Source: Salirhabdus sp. Marseille-P4669 (lineage in GTDB: Bacteria > Bacillota > Bacilli > Bacillales > Alkalibacillaceae). From it: a stretch of 64,000 bases of DNA. Both the position numbers and the translations under genes were made by a program. The DNA is taken from NCBI RefSeq assembly GCF_900240405.1, contig NZ_OEQK01000003.1:1-64000 (forward strand), given 5' to 3'. The notes under the pieces were generated by a model, which did not search any database, was not told the DNA's origin, and saw only the letters and a list, made by a program, of their open reading frames with translations. Below are positions 54,277 to 63,874 of the stretch, piece after piece. The first letter of the stretch is position 1; each line of letters opens with the position of its first letter.

Positions 54277-54471
54277 TTAAGACGATTTTTTTTTCTTTTT
54301 CTCTTTCTCCATCAGCTTTATTACGTGTGGTTTTGGATCCCAACAGTCAAATTTATATTCTGGTCGAGTATCGTACCCAAGCCTTGTGCATCGATAAATC
54401 ATTCCCCGCTCCTGCTCGTTTTTCTTTGCAAGAAAATTTACACATGTCGCACAGCAATGAAAGTCTCTCAT
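54277..54471 (-). CDS. small cysteine-cluster protein
   Basis: A 64-residue protein with Cys at CCATC, RC and FDC, followed by W-D-P and a Lys-rich tail (KEKKKKKSS). It looks like a small zinc- or iron-binding knuckle and I do not recognise the family. GGGGAGA precedes the ATG. Confidence 0.6.
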   Translation of the reverse strand: MRDFHCCATCVNFLAKKNEQERGMIYRCTRLGYDTRPEYKFDCWDPKPHVIKLMEKEKKKKKSS

Positions 54472-54788
54472 GTATCTCTCCCCTATTTTTAATTTTGAAA
54501 TTTCCCTTATTTGAAAGTATTCATTTTTATTATAGAGCTAATTAACAAGGTATGCATATGTATTGTCCATAACACGCATACAACTTTCCTTACATTTATT
54601 TATTATGTCAGTCTTTTAAAAACTCTTCAAATTCTAAGAATAGAAATACATCAAAGGCTATACCGCCTATTCCTATTAAGGAGGAGTTCTAAATTGATCG
54701 ATATTAGATCGAAGAGGACTCCTCCAAAATAATTATCATTGTTTGCCCCGATTAAACTTTCCATTTGATTCCTAACTAGCAACCATCT
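54472..54788. other. intergenic region with a large hairpin
   Basis: GGAGGAGT (54680-54687) and ACTCCTCC (54718-54725) enclose a smaller TTGATC/GATCGAA stem. It could serve as terminator for the minus-strand tad operon, whose last gene ends at 54789. No ORF with a ribosome site is visible. Confidence 0.5.
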
Positions 54789-55712
54789 TTAGAACCAATT
54801 TGTTATAAATTGAACGAAAGCAGGTCCAATAAGCACTATGAATAGTGTCGGGAATATAAATAAAACCATAGGAATTAACATTTTTACAGGAGCCTTCATT
54901 GCCTGTTCTTTAACTTTTTGTCGCTGTTGCTCACGAATTCGTTGGGTTTGTGCTTGTAGTACTTTCGAAATTCCTATCCCCATTTGATCCGCTTGAATTA
55001 ATGCACTTAAAACGCTTTTTAAAAATTCCGAGGAAACTCTGTTCTTCATTTCTGTAAATGCTTGTTTTCGTGATTTTCCTAATTTCATATCTTCTAAAGC
55101 GTATCGAAATTCTTCTGATAAGGGGCCATCCATTTCATTAGCAATTCGTTTTAATGCTCCATCTAGTCCAAGTCCAGCTTCAATTGAAATGGTAACCAAA
55201 TCAAAAAAATCAGGCATTGTTTTTTCAATTTGTTGAATACGTTGTCTCTTTTTAGCTTTTAAATAATAGTTCGAATAACCGAAGAGGAAAGCAAATGAAA
55301 AACTTCCTAGTAGTAATACTTTTCCAAAATCGGAACTACTTTGTAAAATTAATAACGATAAAAGTAATATGAATCCGATACTAATTACGATTTGTAGTAA
55401 CAAAAAGTCAATACCTATTAATCCTAGGGGGTTACCAGCTTCACGCAATTTTTTTTCAAGGTCTTTTACCTTTTGTTTCGGTAGTTTTTTCTTTAACATT
55501 TCCTGAAGACGACTCGAAACCGGTGCTATTATCCTATTTTTAAAGGTATTCTCTTCACTCTCGGCAAATTGAAGCTCATTTTGATTCCAATTCAGCAATG
55601 GTAAAATTCTACGATCCATAATAAATTTATGACGATTTATTGTCATTACAATCGTGCTATTTAACACTGCAAAAAAGGAAAAAGCTGTAATCCATAATAA
55701 TAGCTCAACCAT
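54789..55712 (-). CDS. tadC: Tad pilus membrane protein TadC
   Basis: A 307-residue type II secretion F-domain protein: N-terminal helix, then PDFFDLVTISIEAGLGLDGA, LKRIANEMDGPLSEEFRYAL, RVSSEFLKSVLSALIQADQMG and two C-terminal membrane helices. It forms the platform under the Flp pilus with TadB. It is the last gene of the tad operon, starting 3 bases after tadB. Confidence 0.93.
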   Translation of the reverse strand: MVELLLWITAFSFFAVLNSTIVMTINRHKFIMDRRILPLLNWNQNELQFAESEENTFKNRIIAPVSSRLQEMLKKKLPKQKVKDLEKKLREAGNPLGLIGIDFLLLQIVISIGFILLLSLLILQSSSDFGKVLLLGSFSFAFLFGYSNYYLKAKKRQRIQQIEKTMPDFFDLVTISIEAGLGLDGALKRIANEMDGPLSEEFRYALEDMKLGKSRKQAFTEMKNRVSSEFLKSVLSALIQADQMGIGISKVLQAQTQRIREQQRQKVKEQAMKAPVKMLIPMVLFIFPTLFIVLIGPAFVQFITNWF

Positions 55713-55714
55713 CT

Positions 55715-56683
55715 TTACACCTCAATTCGAACAATCTTTTGAATGATGACCCAACCAATTAGACCTGAAAGACAGCCTAGAATCAACAGTACAATTCCTA
55801 ACGGATGCGTAATCATCGGTTGAAAATAGTCTGGACTAATTACATTAAGCAGTAAGCCAATAACGATTGGTAATAACGTAATAACCCATGCTGACATTTT
55901 TCCTTGAGAAGTCAATGTTCTTAATTCATCTTTAATTCGAATTCTCTCATTAATGGTTTCTTCAATTGTTTCAAATAGTTTAGCTAAATTACCTCCTGTA
56001 GCTTTTTGAATGATTACAGCAGTAACCACGATCTTTAAATCTTTATTTGGTAATCGATGGAGCAAGTTTTGAAATGCCTCTTCTGTGGAAATTCCAAGAT
56101 TCATTTCTCGAATTGTTTTAGCAAATTCGGTACCTAAAGGACCATCTACTTCCTTTGATACAATTTGCATGGCTTGTAAAAAACTAAATCCTGACTTCAT
56201 TGCAGTACTTAATGTTCCTAGTGCTTGAGGCAGTTGAGTAGAACAAGCCTGAATTCTCTTTTTACCCTTTGATTGCACATAAAGAACTGGTAAAATCCAT
56301 CCTAATCCAGGTAATATAAGGACGAACAGGCCAGACATTTTCAATACTAAAGTAATGAAGAAAAGGATTACAGCAGCTACTATTCTGATTGATAAAAATT
56401 CCTCTGGTTTTAAAGGAATACCAGATTGTTCTAATGTAACTTCCCACTTTCTAGAAAAACGCTTGCCTTTAAAATACTTGGAAAATGTTCGAAGGATTCT
56501 AGGTGCTAAAGATTTATCCTTATTTCTATTTTCACCAACAATAGACATCGTGTCATTTGCAACAGGCTCTTGGTTGATAAACGTTTCAATTCGTTTTTCG
56601 ATTCGTTTATTTTTGTTCATTATAATAGTACCAATTGCTCCAACACTTAACGTACTAGCTATAAATACGAAAAGAAAAAACAT
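55715..56683 (-). CDS. tadB: Tad pilus membrane protein TadB
   Basis: A 322-residue type II secretion F-domain protein: membrane helix at the start, two more near 95-130, then LPQALGTLSTAMKSGFSFLQ, VDGPLGTEFAKTIREMNLG and C-terminal helices. It is the partner of TadC. The ATG at 56683 has GAGGAGTGG upstream; the in-frame GTG at 56701 would include that site. Confidence 0.92.
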   Translation of the reverse strand: MFFLFVFIASTLSVGAIGTIIMNKNKRIEKRIETFINQEPVANDTMSIVGENRNKDKSLAPRILRTFSKYFKGKRFSRKWEVTLEQSGIPLKPEEFLSIRIVAAVILFFITLVLKMSGLFVLILPGLGWILPVLYVQSKGKKRIQACSTQLPQALGTLSTAMKSGFSFLQAMQIVSKEVDGPLGTEFAKTIREMNLGISTEEAFQNLLHRLPNKDLKIVVTAVIIQKATGGNLAKLFETIEETINERIRIKDELRTLTSQGKMSAWVITLLPIVIGLLLNVISPDYFQPMITHPLGIVLLILGCLSGLIGWVIIQKIVRIEV

Positions 56684-56687
56684 ATAA

Positions 56688-58040
56688 TTACCACTCCTCA
56701 CGAAACCACTCTGTTGGAATTTCTATATTGTAGCTCTTTATTTTATCGATACAAGATGGGCGAATTCCGGTTGATACAAAGTGGCCAACTATTTTACCAT
56801 CAGGGGTAGTACCGGTTTGTTTATAAACGAATATATCCTGAAGGGTTATCGTATCCCCTTCCATTCCGACTACTTCTGAAATGTGCGTGATTTTACGGGT
56901 TCCATCTTTAAGGCGGGTTTGCTGAATAATTAGGTCAATCGCACCTGATATTTGCTCTCTAATTGCTCGAACTGGTAAATCCATCCCCGCCATTAATACC
57001 ATTGTTTCAAGACGAGAAAGCATATCTCTTGGAGAGTTTGCATGTCCTGTAGCTAATGACCCGTCATGTCCTGTATTCATTGCCTGAAGCATATCCAACG
57101 CTTCAGCACTCCGAACTTCCCCAATCACGATTCGGTCAGGTCTCATACGTAGCGAATTTCGAACAAGGTCTCGTATGGAAATGGAGCCTCTTCCTTCAAT
57201 ATTTGGAGGTCTGGTTTCTAATGAAATAACATGGTCTTGAGACAATTGCAGCTCAGCAGCATCTTCTATCGTAACAATTCGCTCATCGTGTGGAATAAAG
57301 GTAGATAATACATTTAATAAAGTTGTTTTACCTGATCCAGTCCCACCACTTATAAAGATATTTAAACGTGCTTGAACACATGCTTGAAGAAACTGTGCCA
57401 TGTTTTCACTCAGCGTACCAAATTGGACAAGGTCTTCTATTTTTAATCGATCTTGTGGAAACTTACGAATCGTAATCGTTGGGCCATTTAAGGCAAGAGG
57501 AGGAATGATTGCATTCACGCGAGAGCCATCAGGTAATCTGGCGTCTACCATAGGACTACTTTCATCAATTCTTCTTCCTAATGGTGAAACAATCTTCTCG
57601 ATTACTTGCAGTACGTGATCCTCATCACGAAAATACGACGATGTTTTTACAAGCTTCCCCTTGCTTTCAACATAAATGCTATTTGCACCATTTACCATAA
57701 TTTCAGATACATTGGGATCTTTTAAGAATGGTGTTATCGGCCCATAACCCGTTAATTCGTTTGCAATATCCTCAATAAATGATTTTTTTGTTTCAAACGT
57801 TAGACGTTCCCCTTCTTGATTTAAAAACGCAGTTGCTTCTTGTTGTAAGTAGTTCATTTGCTCATCATCATCAAGATGATTATTCTTTTTCAGCTCCGTA
57901 ATTAAATGATCTCGAAGCAGTGTCTTTAACTCATGCTCTGGTTTACGTGTACTTTCCTTTTGATTAGAAGACCCTTTGGTATTCGATGCACTCATAGTAT
58001 AATTTGAATTTTTGTCATTTAGCCTTTGTAGCAATGACAT
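56688..58040 (-). CDS. tadA: Tad pilus assembly ATPase TadA/CpaF
   Basis: A 450-residue secretion ATPase: [39 protein letters not shown], Walker [15 protein letters not shown], Walker B region [20 protein letters not shown] and [15 protein letters not shown]. It powers both assembly and retraction of Tad pili in the cytoplasm. The ATG at 58040 follows AAGGTG. Confidence 0.95.
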   Translation of the reverse strand: MSLLQRLNDKNSNYTMSASNTKGSSNQKESTRKPEHELKTLLRDHLITELKKNNHLDDDEQMNYLQQEATAFLNQEGERLTFETKKSFIEDIANELTGYGPITPFLKDPNVSEIMVNGANSIYVESKGKLVKTSSYFRDEDHVLQVIEKIVSPLGRRIDESSPMVDARLPDGSRVNAIIPPLALNGPTITIRKFPQDRLKIEDLVQFGTLSENMAQFLQACVQARLNIFISGGTGSGKTTLLNVLSTFIPHDERIVTIEDAAELQLSQDHVISLETRPPNIEGRGSISIRDLVRNSLRMRPDRIVIGEVRSAEALDMLQAMNTGHDGSLATGHANSPRDMLSRLETMVLMAGMDLPVRAIREQISGAIDLIIQQTRLKDGTRKITHISEVVGMEGDTITLQDIFVYKQTGTTPDGKIVGHFVSTGIRPSCIDKIKSYNIEIPTEWFREEW

Positions 58041-58057
58041 GAAGTACACCTTCTTTT

Positions 58058-59245
58058 CTATAATTTATTGTTTTTCTTTCGTCTAAAGGCAAATCGTTTT
58101 TTGTCTTTTTTCTTTTTTGGTTCCTTTTCTGTCATTAGTTGATTTATTAATTTTTCCACTCCTTTAGCGACAGCGGTTTTCGATGCTCCCAACACAAAGG
58201 GAACCCCTAAGTTAATTGAACTAATGACTGTTTTATAATCACTAGGAATACTTGCTTCCATTTTTTGTCCTAAAATGCTTTCAACTGTTTCAGCGTCCAT
58301 TCCATCCATTGGAGTCTCTCGGTTTAATATAATTTTTACTTTATCTTTAAATTCGAGAAGCTTAAACGTATCCATTGCTAACTTCCCATTTTTAAGGGAT
58401 GGTAAGTCTAAAGATGTAATGAGTAAAATATCATCGGCATTTTCTAGGGCAACTAGGCTTGTCTCTACAAATGATGGGGGTGTATCGACTATAATCACAT
58501 CAAAGTCCTTTTGAAGTTGATTAAAAATGTTGGTAATGTGCTCGCCAGTAATTAATTCTGCAAACTCTGGTAATGTTGGTGCAGATAGGATGGTAATATT
58601 GGATTTTTTATCCGATGTTAAATAAGGAGTTACCTTACCATCTCCATTTTCATATGATTCTTTTAACCATTCATATATTGTTTGTTTTGGTTGAAGATCT
58701 AAAAGTAATGGCACATCGCCAAATTGTAAATCTAAGTCTACAATTACGACCTTTACATTTCTTTGTGCTAGTGAAACACCTAGATTTACGCTTAAGGTTG
58801 TTTTACCGATCCCGCCTTTTGTGCTTGCAACCGTAATGATGCGACCTTGCTTTTTATCACTCTTTTTTTCAAAGTCTTCCATTTTCATTTCAATAATACT
58901 TTCCGCTTTTACTAATGCTTGCTTCCATTCTTCTTCACTGAAGTCAACATTAATAATATCTGTAGCTCCTACATACATTGCCTTTTTATAATCAATGTTT
59001 TCTAATTTATCAATTAAGATCACTTTTAAGTTAGGGTATTCAAGAGATATGTCCCCACTTACTTCATATAAATCGTAACTGTTACTTTCCACAATATACA
59101 ATACACCATAATCATCGACAGATATAAAATCCCGTAATTCTTCTATGTGATAAAAAGTTTTTGCGAATTTACGTTCATAATACAGTAATTTTTTGATGCT
59201 TTCCGTTACGTTTTGGTTCCCTGAAATAATAAAGTAGTTGATCAA
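58058..59245 (-). CDS. Tad pilus protein TadZ/CpaE (receiver-like domain plus MinD-type ATPase)
   Basis: A 395-residue protein: N-terminal receiver-like domain (about 1-120), then a deviant Walker A ParA/MinD ATPase, [34 protein letters not shown] and [11 protein letters not shown]. CpaE/TadZ localises the pilus machine. The basic tail [11 protein letters not shown] may anchor it at the membrane. The start is TTG, overlapping the cpaB stop (4 bases). Confidence 0.9.
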   Translation of the reverse strand: MINYFIISGNQNVTESIKKLLYYERKFAKTFYHIEELRDFISVDDYGVLYIVESNSYDLYEVSGDISLEYPNLKVILIDKLENIDYKKAMYVGATDIINVDFSEEEWKQALVKAESIIEMKMEDFEKKSDKKQGRIITVASTKGGIGKTTLSVNLGVSLAQRNVKVVIVDLDLQFGDVPLLLDLQPKQTIYEWLKESYENGDGKVTPYLTSDKKSNITILSAPTLPEFAELITGEHITNIFNQLQKDFDVIIVDTPPSFVETSLVALENADDILLITSLDLPSLKNGKLAMDTFKLLEFKDKVKIILNRETPMDGMDAETVESILGQKMEASIPSDYKTVISSINLGVPFVLGASKTAVAKGVEKLINQLMTEKEPKKKKDKKRFAFRRKKNNKL

Positions 59246-59889
59246 TTTGGAATCACTCCTTTATTTAAATTCTCTTTCGTTACATGAATATGAGGAGAAT
59301 CGCCTTTATCCTCCTTATCCCTTAACATTAGTGTGTAATAGCCCGTGTTGGATGCATAGGCTAATGCTGCTCCTTCTTCTGGTAAAACCTCTAATGTAAT
59401 TAATTGATACGTATTATTGGACACTGATTCCCCTGTAGAGTTTTGTATAGCGTTCCCTGTTGCTAATACTTTAATTTTTTGCATTAAAATTTGAGCATTT
59501 TCCACTTCCCCTTTAATAGGAGGAATTATTGCGACTATGTCCACGTAATCGCCTGGTCGAATATACCCACTTACATTTTGAATTTCGTTTACTGGAATGG
59601 ACATCGCCCGTTTCCCTTCCTCTATTGAAAAATCGCTAGCATTAAGCTCGGAATTCCCTTGTCCTTCATTTGACTCACCTGGATTTAATCCTTCCTCGAC
59701 AACTGGTTCTTCCGTTTTCGGTTTTGAACTCAAAACACTATCCGTTGGCGTATGATTAGAAGCTCTTTGTTCCGTATCCACTGATTGTTCTACCACATTG
59801 TTTCTAGGTTGTAATAGAACAAACATAAAAGTTGCCAATATAAAACCTAAGACCAAGGAGGTAATCCACAATTTTTTTACACTTTTCAT
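59242..59889 (-). CDS. cpaB: Flp pilus assembly protein CpaB (SAF domain)
   Basis: A 215-residue secreted/anchored protein with an N-terminal membrane helix (about 7-27), an acidic linker, and a SAF domain (EEGKRAMSIPVNEIQNVSGY, IRPGDYVDIVAIIPP). The end of the RcpC/CpaB-like core follows. In monoderms CpaB lacks the outer-membrane secretin partner. Confidence 0.9.
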   Translation of the reverse strand: MKSVKKLWITSLVLGFILATFMFVLLQPRNNVVEQSVDTEQRASNHTPTDSVLSSKPKTEEPVVEEGLNPGESNEGQGNSELNASDFSIEEGKRAMSIPVNEIQNVSGYIRPGDYVDIVAIIPPIKGEVENAQILMQKIKVLATGNAIQNSTGESVSNNTYQLITLEVLPEEGAALAYASNTGYYTLMLRDKEDKGDSPHIHVTKENLNKGVIPN

Positions 59890-59906
59890 CTTTCACCATC
59901 CGTTCT

Positions 59907-60806
59907 TTACTGAGTTAATTTGTATCCAAATGCTCCGTAACTTTTAAGATTACGGTTGATATCGCCTTTTTGCGTAGATTCAATAAACCGCCCTATTACA
60001 ACAGAGTCGTCGTTTGGTGAGGTTCCTTCTAAAAAGAACGATGCAAAACCAACGACCTCCACTTTTGTAAGTTTATCTATACCAGTGTTAACAGGTTTAT
60101 ATACTGGAACCATCAATACACGAGCACAATCGGACTGATAATTTGTAAAGGTTGCTTCTGGGCAATGGGATACTCTGTAATCAACCGCTCTCTTTGTTGC
60201 CTGCGTCATTTTCCCTGTTTTTGTTTCCAATACGTCTCCAACTTCAAGAGTAAATTCATATCCATGCGTTAGATCTGTCTCAAAATCTTTAGCACCTGGC
60301 CCTGTTAAAATTAAAGCACCAAAATTCCCAATCGTTGCTTCCCCTACTTTTAGCTCCACAAGTTCTCCATGGACTATATCAGCTGAATATTCAACACCTA
60401 ATGGGATAGCACCAGTAACCGAGCTTAAAGACAATAAGTCAACCTTTGCAATTGCTGTTATTGTTGGGTCCTTAAATCCCAATACATTTCCAAAGACAAG
60501 ATTCACTTCTTTTTCAGCAAAAACCTGTAGGGAATGGTTTGCGTTATGAAACTCAATCGTTACATTCGAAAATGTCCCATTTTTGTTGGCTGTTGTTACG
60601 ATAGCGTCATTAGCCCTTACCGGAAAAGAAGGTAAATCTTGAGCGCCAGCTAAAGCAGCAGCATCTGCTATCTTTTGCAGACGATTTTTCTCCAAATACA
60701 AGCTTCCACCATCGATAACTAATGCCATTAAAGCTAATAAACCAACCATAATAAAAGCAACCAATACCATTACAGAACCATCATCACGTTTTATCCATTC
60801 CTTCAT
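59907..60806 (-). CDS. TadG-like pilus protein
   Basis: A 299-residue exported protein: N-terminal basic segment then a TadG-type hydrophobic stretch (DDGSVMVLVAFIMVGLLALM) and LYLEKNRLQKIADAAALAGA, the putative Flp pilus-assembly TadG/Tad domain. The remaining 230 residues are predicted beta-rich and extracellular. Two Cys (around 210-225) could form a disulfide. It may be a minor pilin or adhesin. Confidence 0.87.
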   Translation of the reverse strand: MKEWIKRDDGSVMVLVAFIMVGLLALMALVIDGGSLYLEKNRLQKIADAAALAGAQDLPSFPVRANDAIVTTANKNGTFSNVTIEFHNANHSLQVFAEKEVNLVFGNVLGFKDPTITAIAKVDLLSLSSVTGAIPLGVEYSADIVHGELVELKVGEATIGNFGALILTGPGAKDFETDLTHGYEFTLEVGDVLETKTGKMTQATKRAVDYRVSHCPEATFTNYQSDCARVLMVPVYKPVNTGIDKLTKVEVVGFASFFLEGTSPNDDSVVIGRFIESTQKGDINRNLKSYGAFGYKLTQ

Positions 60807-60808
60807 CT

Positions 60809-61189
60809 TTACTCCACTCTCATTACCGTTTCTCCTTTAATTATAAAAGGTTGATTTACTAATTTTTCTAAAAATGGCGTAATCATCTCTATCGGATAGA
60901 TTGCTGTTACTGTTACATAAGAACCTCTATCTCTATCGGCCTCGGGCGTTATTTGAATTTCTAACCGCTCCTTATCCAATGCATTCGCTACAAGATAGAC
61001 ATTTTGTAAAACCGTATTGTTATCGCCACCAACACTTGCAACTCTAGCTGCTTCTCGACTTGCATGCTCTAATGTCAAATAGGTGTGAAAAATTCGGCCA
61101 AAATCAATCATTCCAAAGACTAATAACAAAAGAATCGGTAACGCAAGAGCAAGCTCCACAATAGCTTGACCTCGCTCTGACTTAATCAT
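60809..61189 (-). CDS. tadE: TadE-like pseudopilin
   Basis: A 126-residue protein starting MIKSERGQAIVELALALPIL, the TadE prepilin motif (RGQxxVE cleavage region, hydrophobic helix, Glu at +5). It is processed by the prepilin peptidase encoded just upstream, with which its start overlaps (TAATG). Confidence 0.93.
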   Translation of the reverse strand: MIKSERGQAIVELALALPILLLLVFGMIDFGRIFHTYLTLEHASREAARVASVGGDNNTVLQNVYLVANALDKERLEIQITPEADRDRGSYVTVTAIYPIEMITPFLEKLVNQPFIIKGETVMRVE

Positions 61190-61677
61190 TAGAAAAGTAC
61201 CCCCATATTAAGAAATGTTCCAAAGACAATAGGAACACCGTACGGAAAGGCATGATGCATATCTTCCTTATAAACACCGTCTAATGTTTTCGTTTGTGCG
61301 GCAAATAACATTCTTCGAAATGATGAAAAAAGCTCTTTTTTCTTTGCTAATAAAATCACTGCGATGAGTCCACCAATTAGCGCTGTATAAATAAAGGCAT
61401 AAAATACAAAAAGACTACCCATCAGTGCGCCAATTGCAGCAAGTAACTTCACATCTCCTGCACCCATCCCCCCCATAATAAAGGGAATTAGTAGTAAGCC
61501 AATTCCAACGAAAAAGCCACTAACACTAAAAAGTAATCCGTCTAATCCCGAACTAATAAAATGATAGCTAAAAGCAAACACTATAGTCGGTAGTGTTACG
61601 ATATTCAAAATTCTTCTTTCTTTAATATCCGTAATTAAGGAAATTATTAAAATTAGAATTAGGATTGTTTCAACCAT
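61189..61677 (-). CDS. tadV: A24 prepilin peptidase TadV/CpaA
   Basis: A 162-residue membrane protease: catalytic Asp in LITDIKERRILN and GMGAGDVKLL (GxGD), with about five membrane helices. It cleaves the Flp and TadE leaders. It lies one base overlapping tadE, after flp and its terminator. Confidence 0.93.
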   Translation of the reverse strand: MVETILILILIISLITDIKERRILNIVTLPTIVFAFSYHFISSGLDGLLFSVSGFFVGIGLLLIPFIMGGMGAGDVKLLAAIGALMGSLFVFYAFIYTALIGGLIAVILLAKKKELFSSFRRMLFAAQTKTLDGVYKEDMHHAFPYGVPIVFGTFLNMGVLF

Positions 61678-61695
61678 TCCTTATCCCTCCTAATT

Positions 61696-61748
61696 TAAAA
61701 ACAACCCCACTTCTCAAAAATGATTGATTTAAGAAAAGAGGGGTTGTT
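61696..61748 (-). terminator. terminator after flp
   Basis: On the minus strand AACAACCCC (61748-61740) pairs with GGGGTTGTT (61708-61700), followed by TTTTAAATT. It should strongly reduce readthrough from flp into tadV, giving much more pilin than assembly proteins. Confidence 0.8.
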
Positions 61749-61751
61749 GCT

Positions 61752-61792
61752 GTATTTATAAAGTATTTATAAAGTATTTATAAAGTATTTAT
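61752..61792. repeat. 11-bp tandem repeat
   Basis: GTATTTATAAA occurs 3.7 times in perfect tandem (starts 61752, 61763, 61774, 61785), between the flp stop and its terminator. Confidence 0.95.
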
Positions 61793-61805
61793 GATTTTAT
61801 TTATA

Positions 61806-62012
61806 TTATTGTACTGTAGTTGTTGTTGCTGGATCTTCAGCAACTGGATTTCTAAAAGAAGTAATTACTTCGTTGAATTTGTTTTTAATTTCATCACCGA
61901 ATACAACCATTACTCCAACAGCAGCTAAAGCGATAAGTCCAAGAATTAAACCATATTCTGTCATACCTTGTCCTTTTTCTTCTTTTACTAATTTTTTAAA
62001 TAGATTTTTCAT
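61806..62012 (-). CDS. flp: Flp/Fap pilin
   Basis: A 68-residue prepilin: basic leader MKNLFKKLVKEEKG, cleavage site G14/Q15 followed by QGMTEYGLILGLIALA with Glu at +5 and Tyr at +6, the Flp signature. The hydrophobic helix continues to about residue 40, and the C-terminus ends ATTTTVQ. It is the major subunit of the Tad pilus. The ATG at 62012 follows GGGGG; the in-frame ATG at 62027 overlaps that site. Confidence 0.93.
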   Translation of the reverse strand: MKNLFKKLVKEEKGQGMTEYGLILGLIALAAVGVMVVFGDEIKNKFNEVITSFRNPVAEDPATTTTVQ

Positions 62013-62234
62013 TCTATTTACCCCCATATATAATTTTTTTTATTTGTATTTACCAGGCTGGCTGTCTCCCGATTGGAGGATATTTGGTTTAGATTGAATG
62101 ATTGCTTTGTTTTTCCTTTGCTTCGTTCAATCAGCCATTTTGCAACGTTTTCCTCGCTGCTTATGTATAATAGCATGGATTGCAAATAAAAAGCACTATG
62201 ATGTTTTTGGTAGGATTGGAAGGTGTGTTAGTAG

Positions 62235-62588
62235 ATGGATATTATTAGAAATGACCAGAGAATCTTCTTTCCTCTCGATATTTATCGATATGATACGTTT
62301 TTTAAACGTTTTAAGGGATTAATGTTTCGATTAAAGCCAATTACGAAAGAAGGAATCCTGTTAATCCCGTGTAATTCGATACATATGTTCTTTATGTTTT
62401 TTTCAATTGATGTTGTGTTTCTGAACAAAGACAATTCCGTCATTAAAATATACCCTTACGTAAAACCTTGGCGCGTTATCCCGCCGGTAAAAGGTGCAAA
62501 TGCTGCAATTGAGTTACCAAAGGGAACAATAGACACCTACAATATAACAATTGGAGATCGTTTCATAATAGAAAAAAGCAAAAATTAG
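62235..62588 (+). CDS. DUF192 family protein
   Basis: A 117-residue protein with the DUF192 pattern: FKRFKGLMFRLKP, EGILLIPCNSIHMFFMFFSI, DVVFL and AAIELPKGTIDTYNITIGD. The function is unknown; DUF192 genes are often found near Tad loci. It is divergent from the flp operon. AAGGTG lies upstream of the ATG. Confidence 0.85.
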   Translation: MDIIRNDQRIFFPLDIYRYDTFFKRFKGLMFRLKPITKEGILLIPCNSIHMFFMFFSIDVVFLNKDNSVIKIYPYVKPWRVIPPVKGANAAIELPKGTIDTYNITIGDRFIIEKSKN

Positions 62589-62685
62589 GGTTTGTCCCTA
62601 ACTTCAGCTTTCCTTTAATTTATGAATAAGACAACCAGTAAACTGCATACATCTTTCCTATCTATTTTATAGGAGGTGTCTCAGT

Positions 62686-62808
62686 ATGTTTAAAGGACTT
62701 GATATAAAAATGGTATCCTTTCTTGCAGTTTCCTTTTGGAACGATTATTGGTTTTTGTATAAAGTTCCGAGGATTGAATATTGGGAGTTAAACAAACCTT
62801 CCGAATAA
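62686..62808 (+). CDS. 40-residue small protein
   Basis: An ORF starting ATG 62686 with AGGAGGTGT 6 bases upstream. The product is MFKGLDIKMVSFLAVSFWND... ending WELNKPSE, aromatic-rich (several Trp and Tyr) with a hydrophobic middle. I know no family. It ends 2 bases before the convergent threonine dehydratase. The strong ribosome site is the main support. Confidence 0.5.
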   Translation: MFKGLDIKMVSFLAVSFWNDYWFLYKVPRIEYWELNKPSE

Positions 62809-62810
62809 TG

Positions 62811-63758
62811 CTAAAGAATGTAATCTTCTACCTTTCCTAATTCCACATTACCACCAGACAACACGGATACAATTTGTTTGTTTTCAACCCCTAATTTTCT
62901 GTACATTGCCGCAGCTACAACAGTTGCACTGGATGGCTCGACGAGTTGCTTCATACGTTCCAAAATAAATGTAAACGCCCCACGAATCTCTTCTTCTGAT
63001 ACAACTACAATATCATCTACATACTTTTGAACAATTGGAAATGTAAGCTCTCCTGGTTGTGAAGTTCGTAATCCATCAGCAATGGTACTCGATCCTCCAA
63101 TTGAGGTTATTTGTTTATTTTGTAGCGACAAGTATGTATCATTGGCGATTTCTGGTTCAACGGCAATTACTTTAACACAAGGCTTACTTTCTTTGATTGC
63201 TGTTAAGATACCGGAAATTAGACCTCCTCCTCCTACTGGTACTAAAACCATATCCACATGTTCCATTTGTTCTAAAATTTCAAGACCAATTGTGCCTTGG
63301 CCAGCCATTATGTAAGGGTCGTCATATGGTGGGATAAAGACACCGTTCTCTTTTTCCGCAATTTCTTTTGCTCTAGGGATTCTTTCAGTGGAAGTAGTTC
63401 CACATTTTTCAATAGATGCTCCATAAGCTCGAATGGCATGTATTTTTGGTAATGCAGCGTCTTCTGGAATCACAATTTTTGCTTTTATTCCTAGCTGCTG
63501 GGCTATATATGCTACTGCTTGACCATGGTTACCAGATGATGCAGCAGTTACATATTTAGCACCATGCCTTGCTTCATGCATAACCTTGTTCGCAGCTCCT
63601 CTAATCTTAAAGGAACCTGTTTTTTGTAAATGTTCACACTTCATAAAAATTTTATTCCCACATTTCTCTGATAATTGTTTCGATGTCATGAGAGGAGTTG
63701 TATGGATAGTATCTTGAATCGTCTCTCTCGCCTTTTGAATATCGAATAAGTTGATCAA
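62811..63758 (-). CDS. threonine/serine dehydratase (catabolic, TdcB-like)
   Basis: A 315-residue PLP enzyme: PLP lysine in TGSFKIRGAANK, AASSGNHGQAVAY, PVGGGGLISGIL and a Ser in VLSGGNVEL. It deaminates threonine or serine to the ketoacid. It lacks the C-terminal regulatory ACT domain of biosynthetic IlvA, so it is the catabolic type, though serine racemase-like activity is possible. The start is TTG with GGGGAG upstream. Confidence 0.9.
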   Translation of the reverse strand: MINLFDIQKARETIQDTIHTTPLMTSKQLSEKCGNKIFMKCEHLQKTGSFKIRGAANKVMHEARHGAKYVTAASSGNHGQAVAYIAQQLGIKAKIVIPEDAALPKIHAIRAYGASIEKCGTTSTERIPRAKEIAEKENGVFIPPYDDPYIMAGQGTIGLEILEQMEHVDMVLVPVGGGGLISGILTAIKESKPCVKVIAVEPEIANDTYLSLQNKQITSIGGSSTIADGLRTSQPGELTFPIVQKYVDDIVVVSEEEIRGAFTFILERMKQLVEPSSATVVAAAMYRKLGVENKQIVSVLSGGNVELGKVEDYIL

Positions 63759-63874
63759 CTTTCTCCCCCTTTTCTAGCTATATCATACTTTATGGGCAAT
63801 TTTAGGTAAAGCTAAACCACAGGATGAGGATTACAAAATTCCATAAAATAAAGGAGAAAGGGGTATGTAATCAT

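Noticed and set aside
62028-62130. Letters resembling a c-di-GMP-I (GEMM) riboswitch upstream of flp on the minus strand (CAAAGC, CTAAACC, GACAGCCAG)
   Set aside because: The segments occur in the right order, but the required stems do not form. GATTGAA/TTCAATC pairs across them instead. A covariance search (Rfam RF01051) would settle it.
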